Positions 51,097 through 60,162 of a DNA stretch of 64,000 nt are shown piece by piece. Under the pieces are notes generated by a model. It did no database searches. It was not told the DNA's origin and saw only the letters and a program-made list of their open reading frames with translations. The DNA lies in NCBI GenBank assembly GCA_022844105.1, contig JALHMJ010000007.1, positions 62,001 through 126,000 of the forward strand, given 5' to 3'. The stretch comes from Hyphomicrobium sp. (GTDB lineage Bacteria > Pseudomonadota > Alphaproteobacteria > Rhizobiales > Hyphomicrobiaceae). The position numbers and the translations under genes were made by a program. Position 1 is the stretch's first letter, and every line of letters starts with the position of its first letter.

Positions 51097-52952
51097 TTGC
51101 CACGCGCGGCCTTCACCGCATCTGCCTTCGCGGGATCGACCCACCATGCGTTGACGTAACCCGGATTTTGCGCCGGCAGCTTCGCCGGCCGGCCGTAGAT
51201 ATCCCACGTCGCGATCCGATCGTAGGGATAGTACCACTGCGGAACGACGTAGAAATTCCACAACAACACCCGGTCGAGCGCCTTCGTGGCCGCCACCAGA
51301 TCCTCCCGGTTCTTCGCGAACACGACGTTGTCGACAAGCTTGTCGATCGCCGGGTTCTTGATGCCGATCGTGTTGCAGCTGCCCTCGCGCTCCGCCGATG
51401 CCGAGCCCCAATAATCGCGCTGCTCGTTGCCGGGAGAATGTGATTGCGCGAAACTATCGACGATCAAATCGAAATCGCGCGTCTTCTCGCGCTGCTCATA
51501 TTGCGAACTATCGACAATACGGACACTCGCTGCGATCCCGAGCTTTTTCAGGCTTTCGGTGAACGGCAGGACAATACGCTCAAAATCCGGCTGCACGAGC
51601 AGGATCTCGACTTTCAATAACTCGCCCGCGGCGTTCTTGCGCTGTCCGCCGGAAACCTTCCAGCCGGCTTCATCGAGAAGCTGTGTCCCCGCCCGCATAT
51701 TTATCCGGAAATCGGCATCCTTTTCATGCGCCGAGCTCTTCCACGGCGTCGTGAAAACTTCCGGCGGAACATCCGATTTGACGGCATTCAGAAACTCCAG
51801 TTCGCGACCCTCGGGCAACCCCGTGGCGGCCAGCTCCGAATTGCCAAAGAAACTCTGCGATCGCACATACTGGCTATAAAAAATCGACTTGTTGAGGGCT
51901 TCGAAATTGAAGGCGAGCGCAATGACTTTGCGCACGCGAATATCGTCGAACGGCTTCCGGCGTGCGTTGAACGCAAAGCCTTGCATCGACGCAACGCGCT
52001 TGTGCGGCAAGGCCTCTTTCTTGACGAAACCTTTCTTGGCCGCAGCAAACTCGTACTGCGTGGCCCAGGCGCTCGCGACCGACTCCGTCCAAAAATCGAC
52101 GTCGCCCGACTTGAATGCTTCGAAAGCCGGGGTGCGATCCTTAAAGTAGATGTACGAAATTTCGTCGAAGTTGTTCTGCCCCTTGGTCACCGGCAGATCC
52201 TTCGCCCAGTAGTCGGCGACCCGCTCATAAACAATCCGCCGACCGGGATCGACGGATTTGATTTTATACGGGCCGGAGCCGAGCGGAGGTTCGAGCGTTG
52301 ATTTGCCAAGATCGCGCTTCTCGCCCTTTTCGTTCGTACCCTCATAGAAGTGCTTTGGAATGACATTGAGCTGCCCCACGATCAGCGGCAACTCACGATT
52401 GCCTGGCTTGTCGAAGGTAAACGTCACCTCGCGTTCGCCGGTCTTCTCAGCCTTGACGACGTTCTGATAGTAGAAGTTACTGCGCGGATCGCTTTTCTTA
52501 AGCTCCGCCATGCTGAAAATCACATCGTCCGGAGTGATCGGCCGGCCATCGTGAAACTTCGCCTCCGGCCTGAGACCGAACGTGACCGACGAATAATCAT
52601 CCGGATACGAAATCCACTCGGCGATAAGCCCATACTCCGTCGATGGCTCGTCTGGCGAGTTGAATAACAAGGTGTCGAACACGTTGCCGAGACCGGCCGC
52701 CGGCTGGCCTTTGACGGTGAACGGATTCAAGCTGTCAAAATTACCAACCGCGGAAAGCCGGAGCGCGCCACCTTTCGGGGCATCGGGGTTGACCCATTCG
52801 AAATGTGTAAAGTTCGCCGGCAGCTTCGGTTCACCCAGGAGGGACACGGCATGCCGCTTCAATGGCGCCGCAGCGCCTTCTGCCAACACTGGAACGGATG
52901 CGAGGAGAAGCAACCCGGCGAAAAAGCCAACAGCAAGTGAAGGGCGGTGCAT
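51093..52952 (-). CDS. Periplasmic peptide-binding protein (YejA-like), first copy
   Basis: 619 aa from ATG 52952 with GAGGAGG 11 bases upstream. Signal peptide AVGFFAGLLLLASVPVLAEG. SBP_bac_5 fold with HAVSLLGEPKLPANFTHFEW, FDTLLFNSPDEPSTEYG and PPLGSGPYKIKSVDPGR. It is clearly paralogous to the second copy (same motifs in the same order). It opens the operon; the promoter must lie in 52953-53145, which it shares with a terminator for the cytochrome gene. Confidence 0.91.
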   Translation of the reverse strand: MHRPSLAVGFFAGLLLLASVPVLAEGAAAPLKRHAVSLLGEPKLPANFTHFEWVNPDAPKGGALRLSAVGNFDSLNPFTVKGQPAAGLGNVFDTLLFNSPDEPSTEYGLIAEWISYPDDYSSVTFGLRPEAKFHDGRPITPDDVIFSMAELKKSDPRSNFYYQNVVKAEKTGEREVTFTFDKPGNRELPLIVGQLNVIPKHFYEGTNEKGEKRDLGKSTLEPPLGSGPYKIKSVDPGRRIVYERVADYWAKDLPVTKGQNNFDEISYIYFKDRTPAFEAFKSGDVDFWTESVASAWATQYEFAAAKKGFVKKEALPHKRVASMQGFAFNARRKPFDDIRVRKVIALAFNFEALNKSIFYSQYVRSQSFFGNSELAATGLPEGRELEFLNAVKSDVPPEVFTTPWKSSAHEKDADFRINMRAGTQLLDEAGWKVSGGQRKNAAGELLKVEILLVQPDFERIVLPFTESLKKLGIAASVRIVDSSQYEQREKTRDFDLIVDSFAQSHSPGNEQRDYWGSASAEREGSCNTIGIKNPAIDKLVDNVVFAKNREDLVAATKALDRVLLWNFYVVPQWYYPYDRIATWDIYGRPAKLPAQNPGYVNAWWVDPAKADAVKAARGK

Positions 52953-53089
52953 CGGCAGGTGGTCCTCCTCGACAGGCAATGTCCACGTCAAAGCACTGCC
53001 CGCAATCGACAGCGCTGGATGTCATACCATGCGTGTAGCCGCGGACAGCTGGCCAGTGCGCTTAAAGTTTCTTAATGTCATCTTCACAC

Positions 53090-53119
53090 AAAAAGCCCCA
53101 CCAAGTGATTGGCAGGGCT
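53090..53119 (-). terminator. Intrinsic terminator of the cytochrome c gene
   Basis: Read on the minus strand: AGCCC-T-GCCAA-TCAC-TTGGT-G-GGGCT then TTTTTGTG. It lies 27 bases after the cytochrome stop. Confidence 0.82.
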
Positions 53120-53145
53120 CTCGATTTCGGTTTCTTCGCCGCGCT

Positions 53146-53796
53146 TCAGTTCGGCAGTGGAGCGGGAGCATCCGCGAGTGTGCGCAGATAAGCGATGATT
53201 TGCGCGATTTCGTTTGGATCTTTTATGCCGGCGAAAACCATCTTCGTGCCCGCGATGTAACCCTTCGGCTGATGCAGGAAAAGCGCAAGGTTCTCGTAGG
53301 TCCATCCACCGCCCTTGGCCTTGAGGGCCTCCGAGTACTTGGCCGCGAAATCGGACTGCGCCGCCTTGGGACGGTTCACGACGCCCCACAGGTTCGGCCC
53401 CACAGAACTCGGCGCATCTTTCTTTACGACATGACAGGAGGCGCATTTTTTGAATATCGCCGCGCCTTCGTCAGCCTTTGCCGATGCGAGCATTGCAACG
53501 ACCGCCTTAGCATCAAACCCCGCTGCAGCAGGAGCAGCAGCCGGCGCAGCGGCTTCTTTGCCAGCCGCGGGTCCAGCACCCGGGGCCGCCGGGGCCGCAG
53601 CCGTTTGATCGACAGTCGCTGCAACCGGAGCGGCTTCCCCCGCCGCTTCCGCCGTCGCGGTCGGCAGGGCGTAGCCGGCTAGGGGCTGCCCTGCCGGCGT
53701 CGCCGTGATGGCGTCAATGATGACGTTCGACCCCACGATCAAAAGTAGTGCCGCCAGCATGGCGCCTGTGATCTTACTCAGTTCAAAGGAATCCAT
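53146..53796 (-). CDS. Membrane-anchored class I cytochrome c
   Basis: 216 aa. One N-terminal helix (ITGAMLAALLLIVGSNVIIDA) acts as an uncleaved anchor, then an Ala/Pro spacer (~40-95), then a mono-heme domain with CASCH (~118-122), GPNLWGVVNR and the axial Met in GTKMVFAG. It resembles CycM/c552 of alphaproteobacteria, which carries electrons from the bc1 complex to the aa3 oxidase. Divergent from kdsB. Its own terminator follows. Confidence 0.9.
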   Translation of the reverse strand: MDSFELSKITGAMLAALLLIVGSNVIIDAITATPAGQPLAGYALPTATAEAAGEAAPVAATVDQTAAAPAAPGAGPAAGKEAAAPAAAPAAAGFDAKAVVAMLASAKADEGAAIFKKCASCHVVKKDAPSSVGPNLWGVVNRPKAAQSDFAAKYSEALKAKGGGWTYENLALFLHQPKGYIAGTKMVFAGIKDPNEIAQIIAYLRTLADAPAPLPN

Positions 53797-54004
53797 CAGT
53801 CACCTTCGTTGCTGCCAGCAAGGCCTCCGGCCCGCCGGTCCGGCTGATCAAATTCAAGATCTTGCGAGGTCGAATACGCCCTGCCGCATGTATAGGAATC
53901 TGGACCCAGCTTGCAACGTGGCATGCGCTGTGTTCTAGACCGCCACCGCGAGACCTATTGTCCCGGACCCCGGCTGACGACAGCGACCGACTAAGGCAAC
54001 CTCC

Positions 54005-54760
54005 ATGGCGAAAGCCCGCGCAATCATCCTGATCCCGGCCCGCCTCAAGGCCACGCGGCTGCCCGACAAGCCGCTCGCCGACATCCATGGCGTGCCGATG
54101 ATCGTGCATGTCTGGCGCCAGGCGATGGCGGCGGAGTGCGGCCGGGTTGTCGTTGCCACCGACAGCGAACAAATCTTCGCTGCCGTCCGGTCGGCCGGCG
54201 GTGAGGCCGTTATGACGCGCGAAGATCACGCCTCCGGTTCCGATCGAATCTACGAAGCTCTGAACCGCATCGATCCGGACGGCGACGCAGAGGTCATCGT
54301 CAACCTGCAAGGCGACCTGCCGACACTCGATCCCGCGCTCGTCAGCACGTGCATTGCTCCGCTGCACGCCCGCGGCCCTGATATCGCGACGTTGGCCGCC
54401 GTAATCACCAACGACGAAGAGCGTCACAACCCCAACGTCGTCAAGGTTGTTGGCTCCGCACTGGCGGAGACCCGCCGCCTGCGCGCGCTCTACTTTACGC
54501 GCGCCACGGCACCCCACGGTGACGGACCACTTTACCATCATATCGGCATCTATGCCTATCGCCGCGCAGCGCTCGAACGCTTCGTAGCGTTGCGGCCCTC
54601 CGGCCTTGAACTTCGCGAAAAACTCGAACAGTTGCGAGCGCTGGAAGACGGTATGCGCATTGACGTGTCGATCGTTGACACCGTTCCTCTCGGTGTCGAT
54701 ACTCCGGCCGATCTTGAGCGGGCCCGGCACCTCATCGCTCCCGCTTCCAGCAAAAAATGA
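54005..54760 (+). CDS. kdsB: 3-deoxy-manno-octulosonate cytidylyltransferase
   Basis: 251 aa. Nucleotidyltransferase motif [32 protein letters not shown], and [12 protein letters not shown] (metal-site Asp). C-terminal [15 protein letters not shown] is typical of KdsB. It activates Kdo as CMP-Kdo for lipid A inner core synthesis. First of a plus-strand run with pheA, an SDR and an ABC-F ATPase. The ribosome site is weak. Confidence 0.95.
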   Translation: MAKARAIILIPARLKATRLPDKPLADIHGVPMIVHVWRQAMAAECGRVVVATDSEQIFAAVRSAGGEAVMTREDHASGSDRIYEALNRIDPDGDAEVIVNLQGDLPTLDPALVSTCIAPLHARGPDIATLAAVITNDEERHNPNVVKVVGSALAETRRLRALYFTRATAPHGDGPLYHHIGIYAYRRAALERFVALRPSGLELREKLEQLRALEDGMRIDVSIVDTVPLGVDTPADLERARHLIAPASSKK

Positions 54761-54782
54761 CCATCGACAGAGTCCGATCGCG

Positions 54783-55685
54783 ATGCCGACATCGAAGCAT
54801 GCGCCTGCGTTGAAGCGGATTGCCTATCAGGGCGAGCCCGGGGCCAACTCGCATCTTGCCTGTACCGAAGCGTTTCCCGATTTCGAGCCGGTTCCCTATC
54901 CGACATTCGAAGATGCGCTGGCCGCGGTCAAAACCGGCGACGTCGGGTGCGCCATGATTCCGATTGAAAATTCGGTGGCTGGCCGCGTCGCGGATATCCA
55001 TCATCTTTTGCCCGATGCCGGCCTCTACATCACCGGTGAGCACTTCCTGCGCGTTCACCATCAGCTCATGGCAAGGCCAGGCGCGACATTGGCCACGATC
55101 AAAGGCGTCATGAGCCACACTCAGGCGCTCGGCCAGTGTCGAAACACACTGCGCCAATTGGGTCTGAAGGCTATTCCTGAAGCCGACACCGCGGGGTCCG
55201 CCCGGTTGGTCGCCGAAAGCAACGATCCGACGTTGGCCGCCTTGGCCTCGCGCCTCGCCGCAGAAATCTACGGGCTGGACATCCTAAAGTCCGACGTGGA
55301 GGACGAAACGCATAATACGACCCGCTTTGTCATTCTCGCCTGCGAACCTGACGACGCCGAGCCAGAAGATGGCGTCGTCGTCACCACGTTTATTTTTCGC
55401 GTCCGCAACGTGCCTGCCGCGCTCTACAAGGCACTCGGTGGCTTCGCCACCAACAGCGTCAACATGACCAAACTCGAAAGCTATCAGACCGAGGGCACGT
55501 TCAACGCCACGATGTTCTTTGCCGACATCGAAGGTCATCCCGTTGAACGCAAGGTGCAACTCGCCTTGGAGGAGCTTTCGTTTTTCTCCACCGAGCTGAA
55601 ATTGCTGGGCACATATCTGGCGAGCCCCTATCGCGCTGAAGCCAGAGCACGGACGGAGCCCGGCGACGGCGCCCGTATCCGATGA
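54783..55685 (+). CDS. pheA: Prephenate dehydratase
   Basis: 300 aa from ATG 54783; the ORF start at 54606 lies inside kdsB. PDT domain (~10-190): RIAYQGEPGANSHLA, VGCAMIPIENSVAGRV, SHTQALGQCR and the catalytic T-R-F in NTTRFVILA. The C-terminal ACT domain (~205-285: FATNSVNMTKLESYQTEGTFN) gives feedback by phenylalanine. It makes phenylpyruvate. The stop overlaps the next start (ATGA). No fused chorismate mutase, as usual in alphaproteobacteria. Confidence 0.95.
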   Translation: MPTSKHAPALKRIAYQGEPGANSHLACTEAFPDFEPVPYPTFEDALAAVKTGDVGCAMIPIENSVAGRVADIHHLLPDAGLYITGEHFLRVHHQLMARPGATLATIKGVMSHTQALGQCRNTLRQLGLKAIPEADTAGSARLVAESNDPTLAALASRLAAEIYGLDILKSDVEDETHNTTRFVILACEPDDAEPEDGVVVTTFIFRVRNVPAALYKALGGFATNSVNMTKLESYQTEGTFNATMFFADIEGHPVERKVQLALEELSFFSTELKLLGTYLASPYRAEARARTEPGDGARIR

Positions 55686-56431
55686 GGCTTGCCGGTAAAA
55701 TCGCTATCGTCACTGGCGGTGGCTCCGGCTTTGGTCGCGGCATTGCCGAAACGTTCGCCCGCGAGGGCGCGCTCGTCATGGTCGCGGACTGCGATACCAA
55801 GCGGGCCGCACAGGTCGCGGCCGGCATTGGCAAGTCCGCCGTTCCGTTCACTTGTGATGTGTCCGTCAAGGCCGACGTCGACGCCATGGTTCACGCCTGC
55901 GCGCAAACACTCGGCGGCCTCGATATTCTCGTGAATAACGCCGGCGTCACTCACAAGAATCAATCACTGATGACGGTGACCGAAGAGGAATTCGACCGCA
56001 TCTATGCCGTCAACGTCAAGTCGATCTACCTCACCACGCTCGCCGCAGTCCCGGAAATGCAGAAGCGTGGCGGCGGCTCCATCATCATCACAGCATCGAC
56101 GGCAGGCGTGCGTCCGCGCCCCGGCCTCACTTGGTACAACGGCTCAAAGGGCGCAGCCATTACACTGATGAAATCAATGGCCGCAGAACTTGCACCCCAA
56201 AACATTCGCATCAACGCAATCAACCCCGTCATTGGCGAAACCGGCATGATCGAGCAATTCATGGGCATGCCGGACACCCCCGAAAACCGGGCCAAATTCA
56301 CCGCCGGCATTCCGCTCGGCCGCTTCTCCAAGCCGTCCGACATTGCCAACGCGGCGTTGTTCCTCGCCGACCCCGCGTCCGCTTTCATTACCGGCGTCGC
56401 CATCGAAGTGGACGGCGGGCGCTGCATCTAG
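55682..56431 (+). CDS. SDR-family NAD(P)-dependent oxidoreductase
   Basis: 249 aa classical SDR. TGGGSGFGRGIAETFA (TGxxxGxG) at ~12-27, LVNNAGV, the catalytic S-T in IIITASTAG and Y-x3-K in WYNGSKGAAI. The C-terminal FITGVAIEVDGGRCI is standard. It is coupled to pheA by a four-base overlap. The substrate is not predictable; similar proteins are annotated as glucose dehydrogenases or 3-ketoacyl reductases without proof. Confidence 0.9.
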   Translation: MRLAGKIAIVTGGGSGFGRGIAETFAREGALVMVADCDTKRAAQVAAGIGKSAVPFTCDVSVKADVDAMVHACAQTLGGLDILVNNAGVTHKNQSLMTVTEEEFDRIYAVNVKSIYLTTLAAVPEMQKRGGGSIIITASTAGVRPRPGLTWYNGSKGAAITLMKSMAAELAPQNIRINAINPVIGETGMIEQFMGMPDTPENRAKFTAGIPLGRFSKPSDIANAALFLADPASAFITGVAIEVDGGRCI

Positions 56432-56444
56432 TAGCCAGCACGCC

Positions 56445-58259
56445 ATGGCAGCAGCACTCCTCACACTCCGCGATATCCATTTGACCTTCGGCGGCTCACC
56501 GCTTCTGGAGGGCGCCAACCTGAACGTCGAACCGGGCGACCGTCTGTGCCTCGTTGGCCGCAACGGATCGGGCAAGTCGACCCTGATGCGAATTGCCGCC
56601 GGTCTCGTGCAGCCCGACAGCGGCGAACGCTTCGTGCATCCCAGCGCCGCCGTTCGCTATCTGCCGCAAGAACCCGACTTCGGCGAGGTGCCAAACGTTC
56701 TGGCCTACGTCGAGGCAGGTCTCGGTCCCACCGACGATCCCTATCTCGCCCGCAAACTGCTCGACGACTTCGGCCTCACTGGAGAAGAAGATCCAGCGCA
56801 TCTTTCGGGCGGCGAAGCCCGTCGCGCCGCGCTCGCCCGAGCCCTTGTCGCGAACCCCGATGTGCTGCTTCTCGACGAGCCGACCAACCACCTCGACTTG
56901 CCGGCCATCGAGTGGCTGGAAAAAACCATCCACGGACTGAGATCCGCCATCGTTCTCATCAGCCACGACCGACGCTTCCTCGAAACGCTGTCGAAAAAGA
57001 CGCTATGGATCGACCGCGGACGCACCCGTGATCTTCCCCAGGGCTTTACTCACTTCGAACCCTGGCGCGACAAAGTCCTCGAAGAAGAAGAGATCGAGCG
57101 CCACAAACTCGACCGCAAGATCGTGCGGGAAGAACAGTGGATGCACGGCGGTGTCACGGGCCGCCGCAAACGCAATGTGCGCCGCGTGCGTGAATTGAAA
57201 TCGATGCGCCAGACCGTGCGCGAACAGCGTCAAGCGCAAGGCAACGTTCGGCTCGCGGCAACCGACGGCGGCATGTCGAGCCGCCTCATTGTCGAGGCGC
57301 TGAACATCACCAAAAGTTACGGCGCCCGACCGATCGTCACGGATTTTTCGACCGTTGTTCTGCGCGGCGACCGCATCGGCTTGGTCGGTCCGAACGGCGC
57401 CGGCAAAACCACGCTGCTGCAAATTCTCACCGGCGAACTGGCTCCCGACAGCGGCACCGTGCGGCTCGGTCAAAGCCTGGAACTCGTCACCCTCGACCAG
57501 CGTCGCGATGAACTCAACCCGGAATGGACCGTCGGAGAAGCGTTGACCGGCGGCCGCGGCGATCAGGTCGTCATCAACGGCAAAGCTCGCCACGTCGCCA
57601 GCTACATGAAAGACTTCCTGTTCACATCCGAGCAGGTCCGTTCGCCGCTGAAAGTCCTGTCCGGCGGCGAGCGCGGCCGCCTCATGCTCGCCCGTGCCCT
57701 GGCCAAGCCATCCAATGTTCTCGTCCTCGACGAGCCGACCAACGACCTCGACCTCGAAACGCTCGATCTCCTCCAGGAACTGCTCGCCGACTACCCCGGC
57801 ACTGTCATCCTCGTCAGCCACGACCGCGACTTCCTCGACCGTGTCGTCACTAGCGTCATCGCAGCAGACGACGGTGGCCTTTGGAGTGAGTACCCAGGCG
57901 GATATTCGGACATGCTCGCTCAGCGCAAGGGCGCCGACCTTCAGCGCCGCGCCCAAATGAACGCCAAAAATACTGCCGCCGGAAATGGCGCCGCGTCGCC
58001 CGCCGACACAGGCAAGATCAAGCGCAAGCTCTCGTTTAAGGAGAAACACGCGCTAGAAACGCTGCCGGCGCTCATTGACAGATTGAACGGCGAGATTGCA
58101 AGGCGCCAGAACAAACTCGCCGACGGCAACCTCTACAAGAAAGACCCCAAGACGTTCACCGAAACGACCGCAGCGCTTGCCAAATCACAGTCCGATCTCG
58201 CCGCCGCCGAAGAGCAGTGGCTCGAACTGGAAATGCTGCGCCAAGAGCTGGAAGGCTAG
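56445..58259 (+). CDS. ABC-F family ATPase, Uup-like
   Basis: 604 aa from ATG 56445 (the ORF from 56343 overlaps the SDR). Two ABC cassettes without membrane segments: Walker A GRNGSGKSTL and GPNGAGKTTL, signatures LSGGEARRAALARAL and LSGGERGRLMLARAL. Between them is the arm/linker with basic ERHKLDRKIVREEQW. The C-terminal ~90 residues form a coiled coil (ALETLPALIDRLNGEIARRQN), which in Uup binds DNA or ribosome. Role: ribosome rescue or branched DNA stability. 13 bases after the SDR stop. Confidence 0.92.
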   Translation: MAAALLTLRDIHLTFGGSPLLEGANLNVEPGDRLCLVGRNGSGKSTLMRIAAGLVQPDSGERFVHPSAAVRYLPQEPDFGEVPNVLAYVEAGLGPTDDPYLARKLLDDFGLTGEEDPAHLSGGEARRAALARALVANPDVLLLDEPTNHLDLPAIEWLEKTIHGLRSAIVLISHDRRFLETLSKKTLWIDRGRTRDLPQGFTHFEPWRDKVLEEEEIERHKLDRKIVREEQWMHGGVTGRRKRNVRRVRELKSMRQTVREQRQAQGNVRLAATDGGMSSRLIVEALNITKSYGARPIVTDFSTVVLRGDRIGLVGPNGAGKTTLLQILTGELAPDSGTVRLGQSLELVTLDQRRDELNPEWTVGEALTGGRGDQVVINGKARHVASYMKDFLFTSEQVRSPLKVLSGGERGRLMLARALAKPSNVLVLDEPTNDLDLETLDLLQELLADYPGTVILVSHDRDFLDRVVTSVIAADDGGLWSEYPGGYSDMLAQRKGADLQRRAQMNAKNTAAGNGAASPADTGKIKRKLSFKEKHALETLPALIDRLNGEIARRQNKLADGNLYKKDPKTFTETTAALAKSQSDLAAAEEQWLELEMLRQELEG

Positions 58260-58348
58260 AAAATGTAACGGTTGGACGTGGGGGGACGAGGGCTATAGCG
58301 TAGGCCGCTTGGCTAGTGTCTCTCATGCAATGGGATCTGGAGTTGGTT

Positions 58349-59173
58349 ATGACCTCGACAGTAGATACCCCGGAACTGGACAGTGGCAGCACACGCGGTC
58401 GGATCGGCCGTCAGGTCGCTGGCACAGATGGCATAGAGGTCAAGGCCACTGTCGCAGACGGCCAGATCGATTTCGCGCTCGACAGGTATGGTCTCACGGT
58501 TGACAACGATGAGCAGCGATACATCTATTTCTTCGACACACCCGAACACGAGCTTCTGGCTTCGGGCGTTATTGCGCGTGCCAGACGAACGATCGGCGGG
58601 CAGCATGACAGCACCGTCAAATTCCGACCCGTGTCTCCGAGTGAGGTGTCCAAGGAGTGGGCCAAGCTCGCGGGCTTCAAATTGGAAGCCGACGCGAGCG
58701 AAAAGGGCGTTGTCAGGTCCGCGTCATTGACCGTGCCTGTCGAGAAGGGGCTGATCAAGCGCGTTGAATCTGGCAAGAAGGGCATCGGTGGTCTCTTCGG
58801 CAAGGACCAGCTGCGGTTCCTGGAAATGATCGGAAAACGCACGATCAACTTCGACACGCTGTTCATATTCGGTCCGCTGATCGCCCACCGCTGGCAGTTC
58901 TCCGATCCCGCATGCCCTTGGAAAATCACCGCCGAAATGTGGAGGCGTCAGGACAACGCGCGCATGATGGAATTTTCCATCAAAGCCCCGGCCGTGCAGG
59001 CCGCCGTTGCGATCGCGGGCTTCATGGCATTTATGGCGGAGGTCGGCGCTGAAAAGAACGCCGAGGAACAGACAAAAACACGCTGGGCTTTGGCGCTGCC
59101 GCCGACGAAGCCGGCCGCTCCCGAACATGAGAGCAAATTCTCCGACACAACCGCCATTGAAGCCCCGGCTTGA
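58349..59173 (+). CDS. CYTH-like domain protein of unknown function
   Basis: 274 aa from ATG 58349 (GGAG seven bases upstream). The first ~110 residues look like the start of a triphosphate-tunnel (CYTH) domain: GIEVKATVADGQIDFAL, YFFDTPEHELLASGVIARARR and TVKFRP. The hallmark E-x-E-x-K reads G-I-E-V-K, with the first Glu missing. The C-terminal half (KGIGGLFGKDQLRFLEMIG, PAVQAAVAIAGFMAFMAEVGA) is unlike the usual CHAD partner. Enzymatic activity is doubtful. Monocistronic. Assigned by eye. Confidence 0.6.
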   Translation: MTSTVDTPELDSGSTRGRIGRQVAGTDGIEVKATVADGQIDFALDRYGLTVDNDEQRYIYFFDTPEHELLASGVIARARRTIGGQHDSTVKFRPVSPSEVSKEWAKLAGFKLEADASEKGVVRSASLTVPVEKGLIKRVESGKKGIGGLFGKDQLRFLEMIGKRTINFDTLFIFGPLIAHRWQFSDPACPWKITAEMWRRQDNARMMEFSIKAPAVQAAVAIAGFMAFMAEVGAEKNAEEQTKTRWALALPPTKPAAPEHESKFSDTTAIEAPA

Positions 59174-59503
59174 ATGTTGGGTTGAATACATTCGAACTCG
59201 GCACATGGCCCCGTGACAAGACATCATTCCGCTTCCAATGCTTTGGTCCACGTCTTGAGTTCCTCTGCCAAAGCAAGGTTATGATCCCGGTCCACGGGAG
59301 CCGCACACCGCTACGCACAGTCAAATCGAACCTAGACGCGCCCACGAAAGACCCTATCGAAACCCGTCTTATGTCGGAACGCCAGATGTGTGCTGTATGA
59401 CAGCAGATCTGGCTCGGCGGTCTTCCGCCCGCCTCGGCAAGGGGACCCGCTACGCGCCCCCGTTGCATCCCCCCGGTTCGTGCCTACGCCGCCAAAACCT
59501 CAG
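59174..59503. other. 330-base intergenic region, no gene seen
   Basis: Between the CYTH-like gene and the convergent metal-efflux operon. ORFs crossing it lack ribosome sites and known motifs. A short CAGATGTGTGCTGTATGACAGCA stretch near 59383-59408 can fold weakly. This may be the border of an acquired block to the right. Confidence 0.45.
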
Positions 59504-59734
59504 TCAGCGATAGACTGCCGGCTTGCGGTCGAAAACGATCCGGCCGTCCAAGTGCCGGTGTGGTTTACTGGCGCTAAAATCAATGCGCTTCATGCAGGGG
59601 CCCTTGGCGCAATGCCCAAAACCCTTCATTCGGGACTCGCCGGCTCGCCATGGGATGACGTGTGCACTCACGAGCGATGTAAAAGTGGTGCTGATTGTTG
59701 CCGCAAGGATCAAAGTCACGACTGGATTTTTCAT
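59504..59734 (-). CDS. Small secreted protein at the end of the metal-efflux operon
   Basis: 76 aa from ATG 59734 (GAGGAGC six bases upstream). Signal peptide MKNPVVTLILAATISTTFTS...SA, then HVIPWRAGESRMKGFGHCAKGPCMKRI, with two cysteines in C-x4-C and several His and Met, a plausible metal-binding short protein. It follows the His-rich periplasmic gene by 11 bases. Not a known family by eye. Confidence 0.72.
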   Translation of the reverse strand: MKNPVVTLILAATISTTFTSLVSAHVIPWRAGESRMKGFGHCAKGPCMKRIDFSASKPHRHLDGRIVFDRKPAVYR

Positions 59735-59745
59735 GTAGCAGCTCC

Positions 59746-60129
59746 TCAATCCAGCTTGATGCGCGCTTGTTCGGGCTTATGCCCCGGCATCGTGAGCGTG
59801 ACGACGATGGTGGTGCCTTTGACAGCTTTGAAAGTTCCCGAGCCCTTCAAAAAATTGGCTGGGTCGGGAACCAGATCGATTTCTTGCTTTTGGCCTTCAG
59901 ACAAAATCGTGGCTTTAGCCTTGGCATCCTTAATATCTTCTGCGTCACCGTCCTCATGCGCGAGATACACTTCGAGGCTGCCGTCCTTGACCACGATCTC
60001 CATGTGGTGATGGCCGGTCTCGACGATCTTGCCACCATGCTTGCCTGCGTGGGAGTGCTCGCCTTCCGCGAGTGCGGGTGAGGCCAGCGCGAGAACAGTG
60101 GCTAGAAAGAGGGGTGTGTATTTTTTCAT
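59746..60129 (-). CDS. His-rich periplasmic metal-binding protein
   Basis: 127 aa. Signal peptide to ~21 (LALASPALA), then EGEHSHAGKHGGKIVETGHHHMEIVVKDG, rich in His, and a beta-sandwich tail (TFKAVKGTTIVVTLTMPGHKPEQARIKLD). It is next to an HME-RND pump and likely hands a divalent or copper-group metal to the efflux system or senses it. 33 bases downstream of the pump gene. Ribosome site GGAG near the start. Confidence 0.8.
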   Translation of the reverse strand: MKKYTPLFLATVLALASPALAEGEHSHAGKHGGKIVETGHHHMEIVVKDGSLEVYLAHEDGDAEDIKDAKAKATILSEGQKQEIDLVPDPANFLKGSGTFKAVKGTTIVVTLTMPGHKPEQARIKLD

Positions 60130-60162
60130 ATGGTAGTTCTCCGTGTTGATTTGGGTTGAGAA

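Noticed and set aside
52660-53682. 340-aa open frame on the plus strand over the binding protein and cytochrome genes
   Set aside because: It crosses two genuine minus-strand genes and a terminator; no motif or start signal.
57003-58049. 348-aa open frame on the minus strand opposite the ABC-F gene
   Set aside because: Antisense to two intact ABC cassettes; no start signal.
59390-60010. 206-aa plus-strand open frame at the edge of the metal operon
   Set aside because: Antisense to two small genes with signal peptides and good ribosome sites; no coding features of its own.
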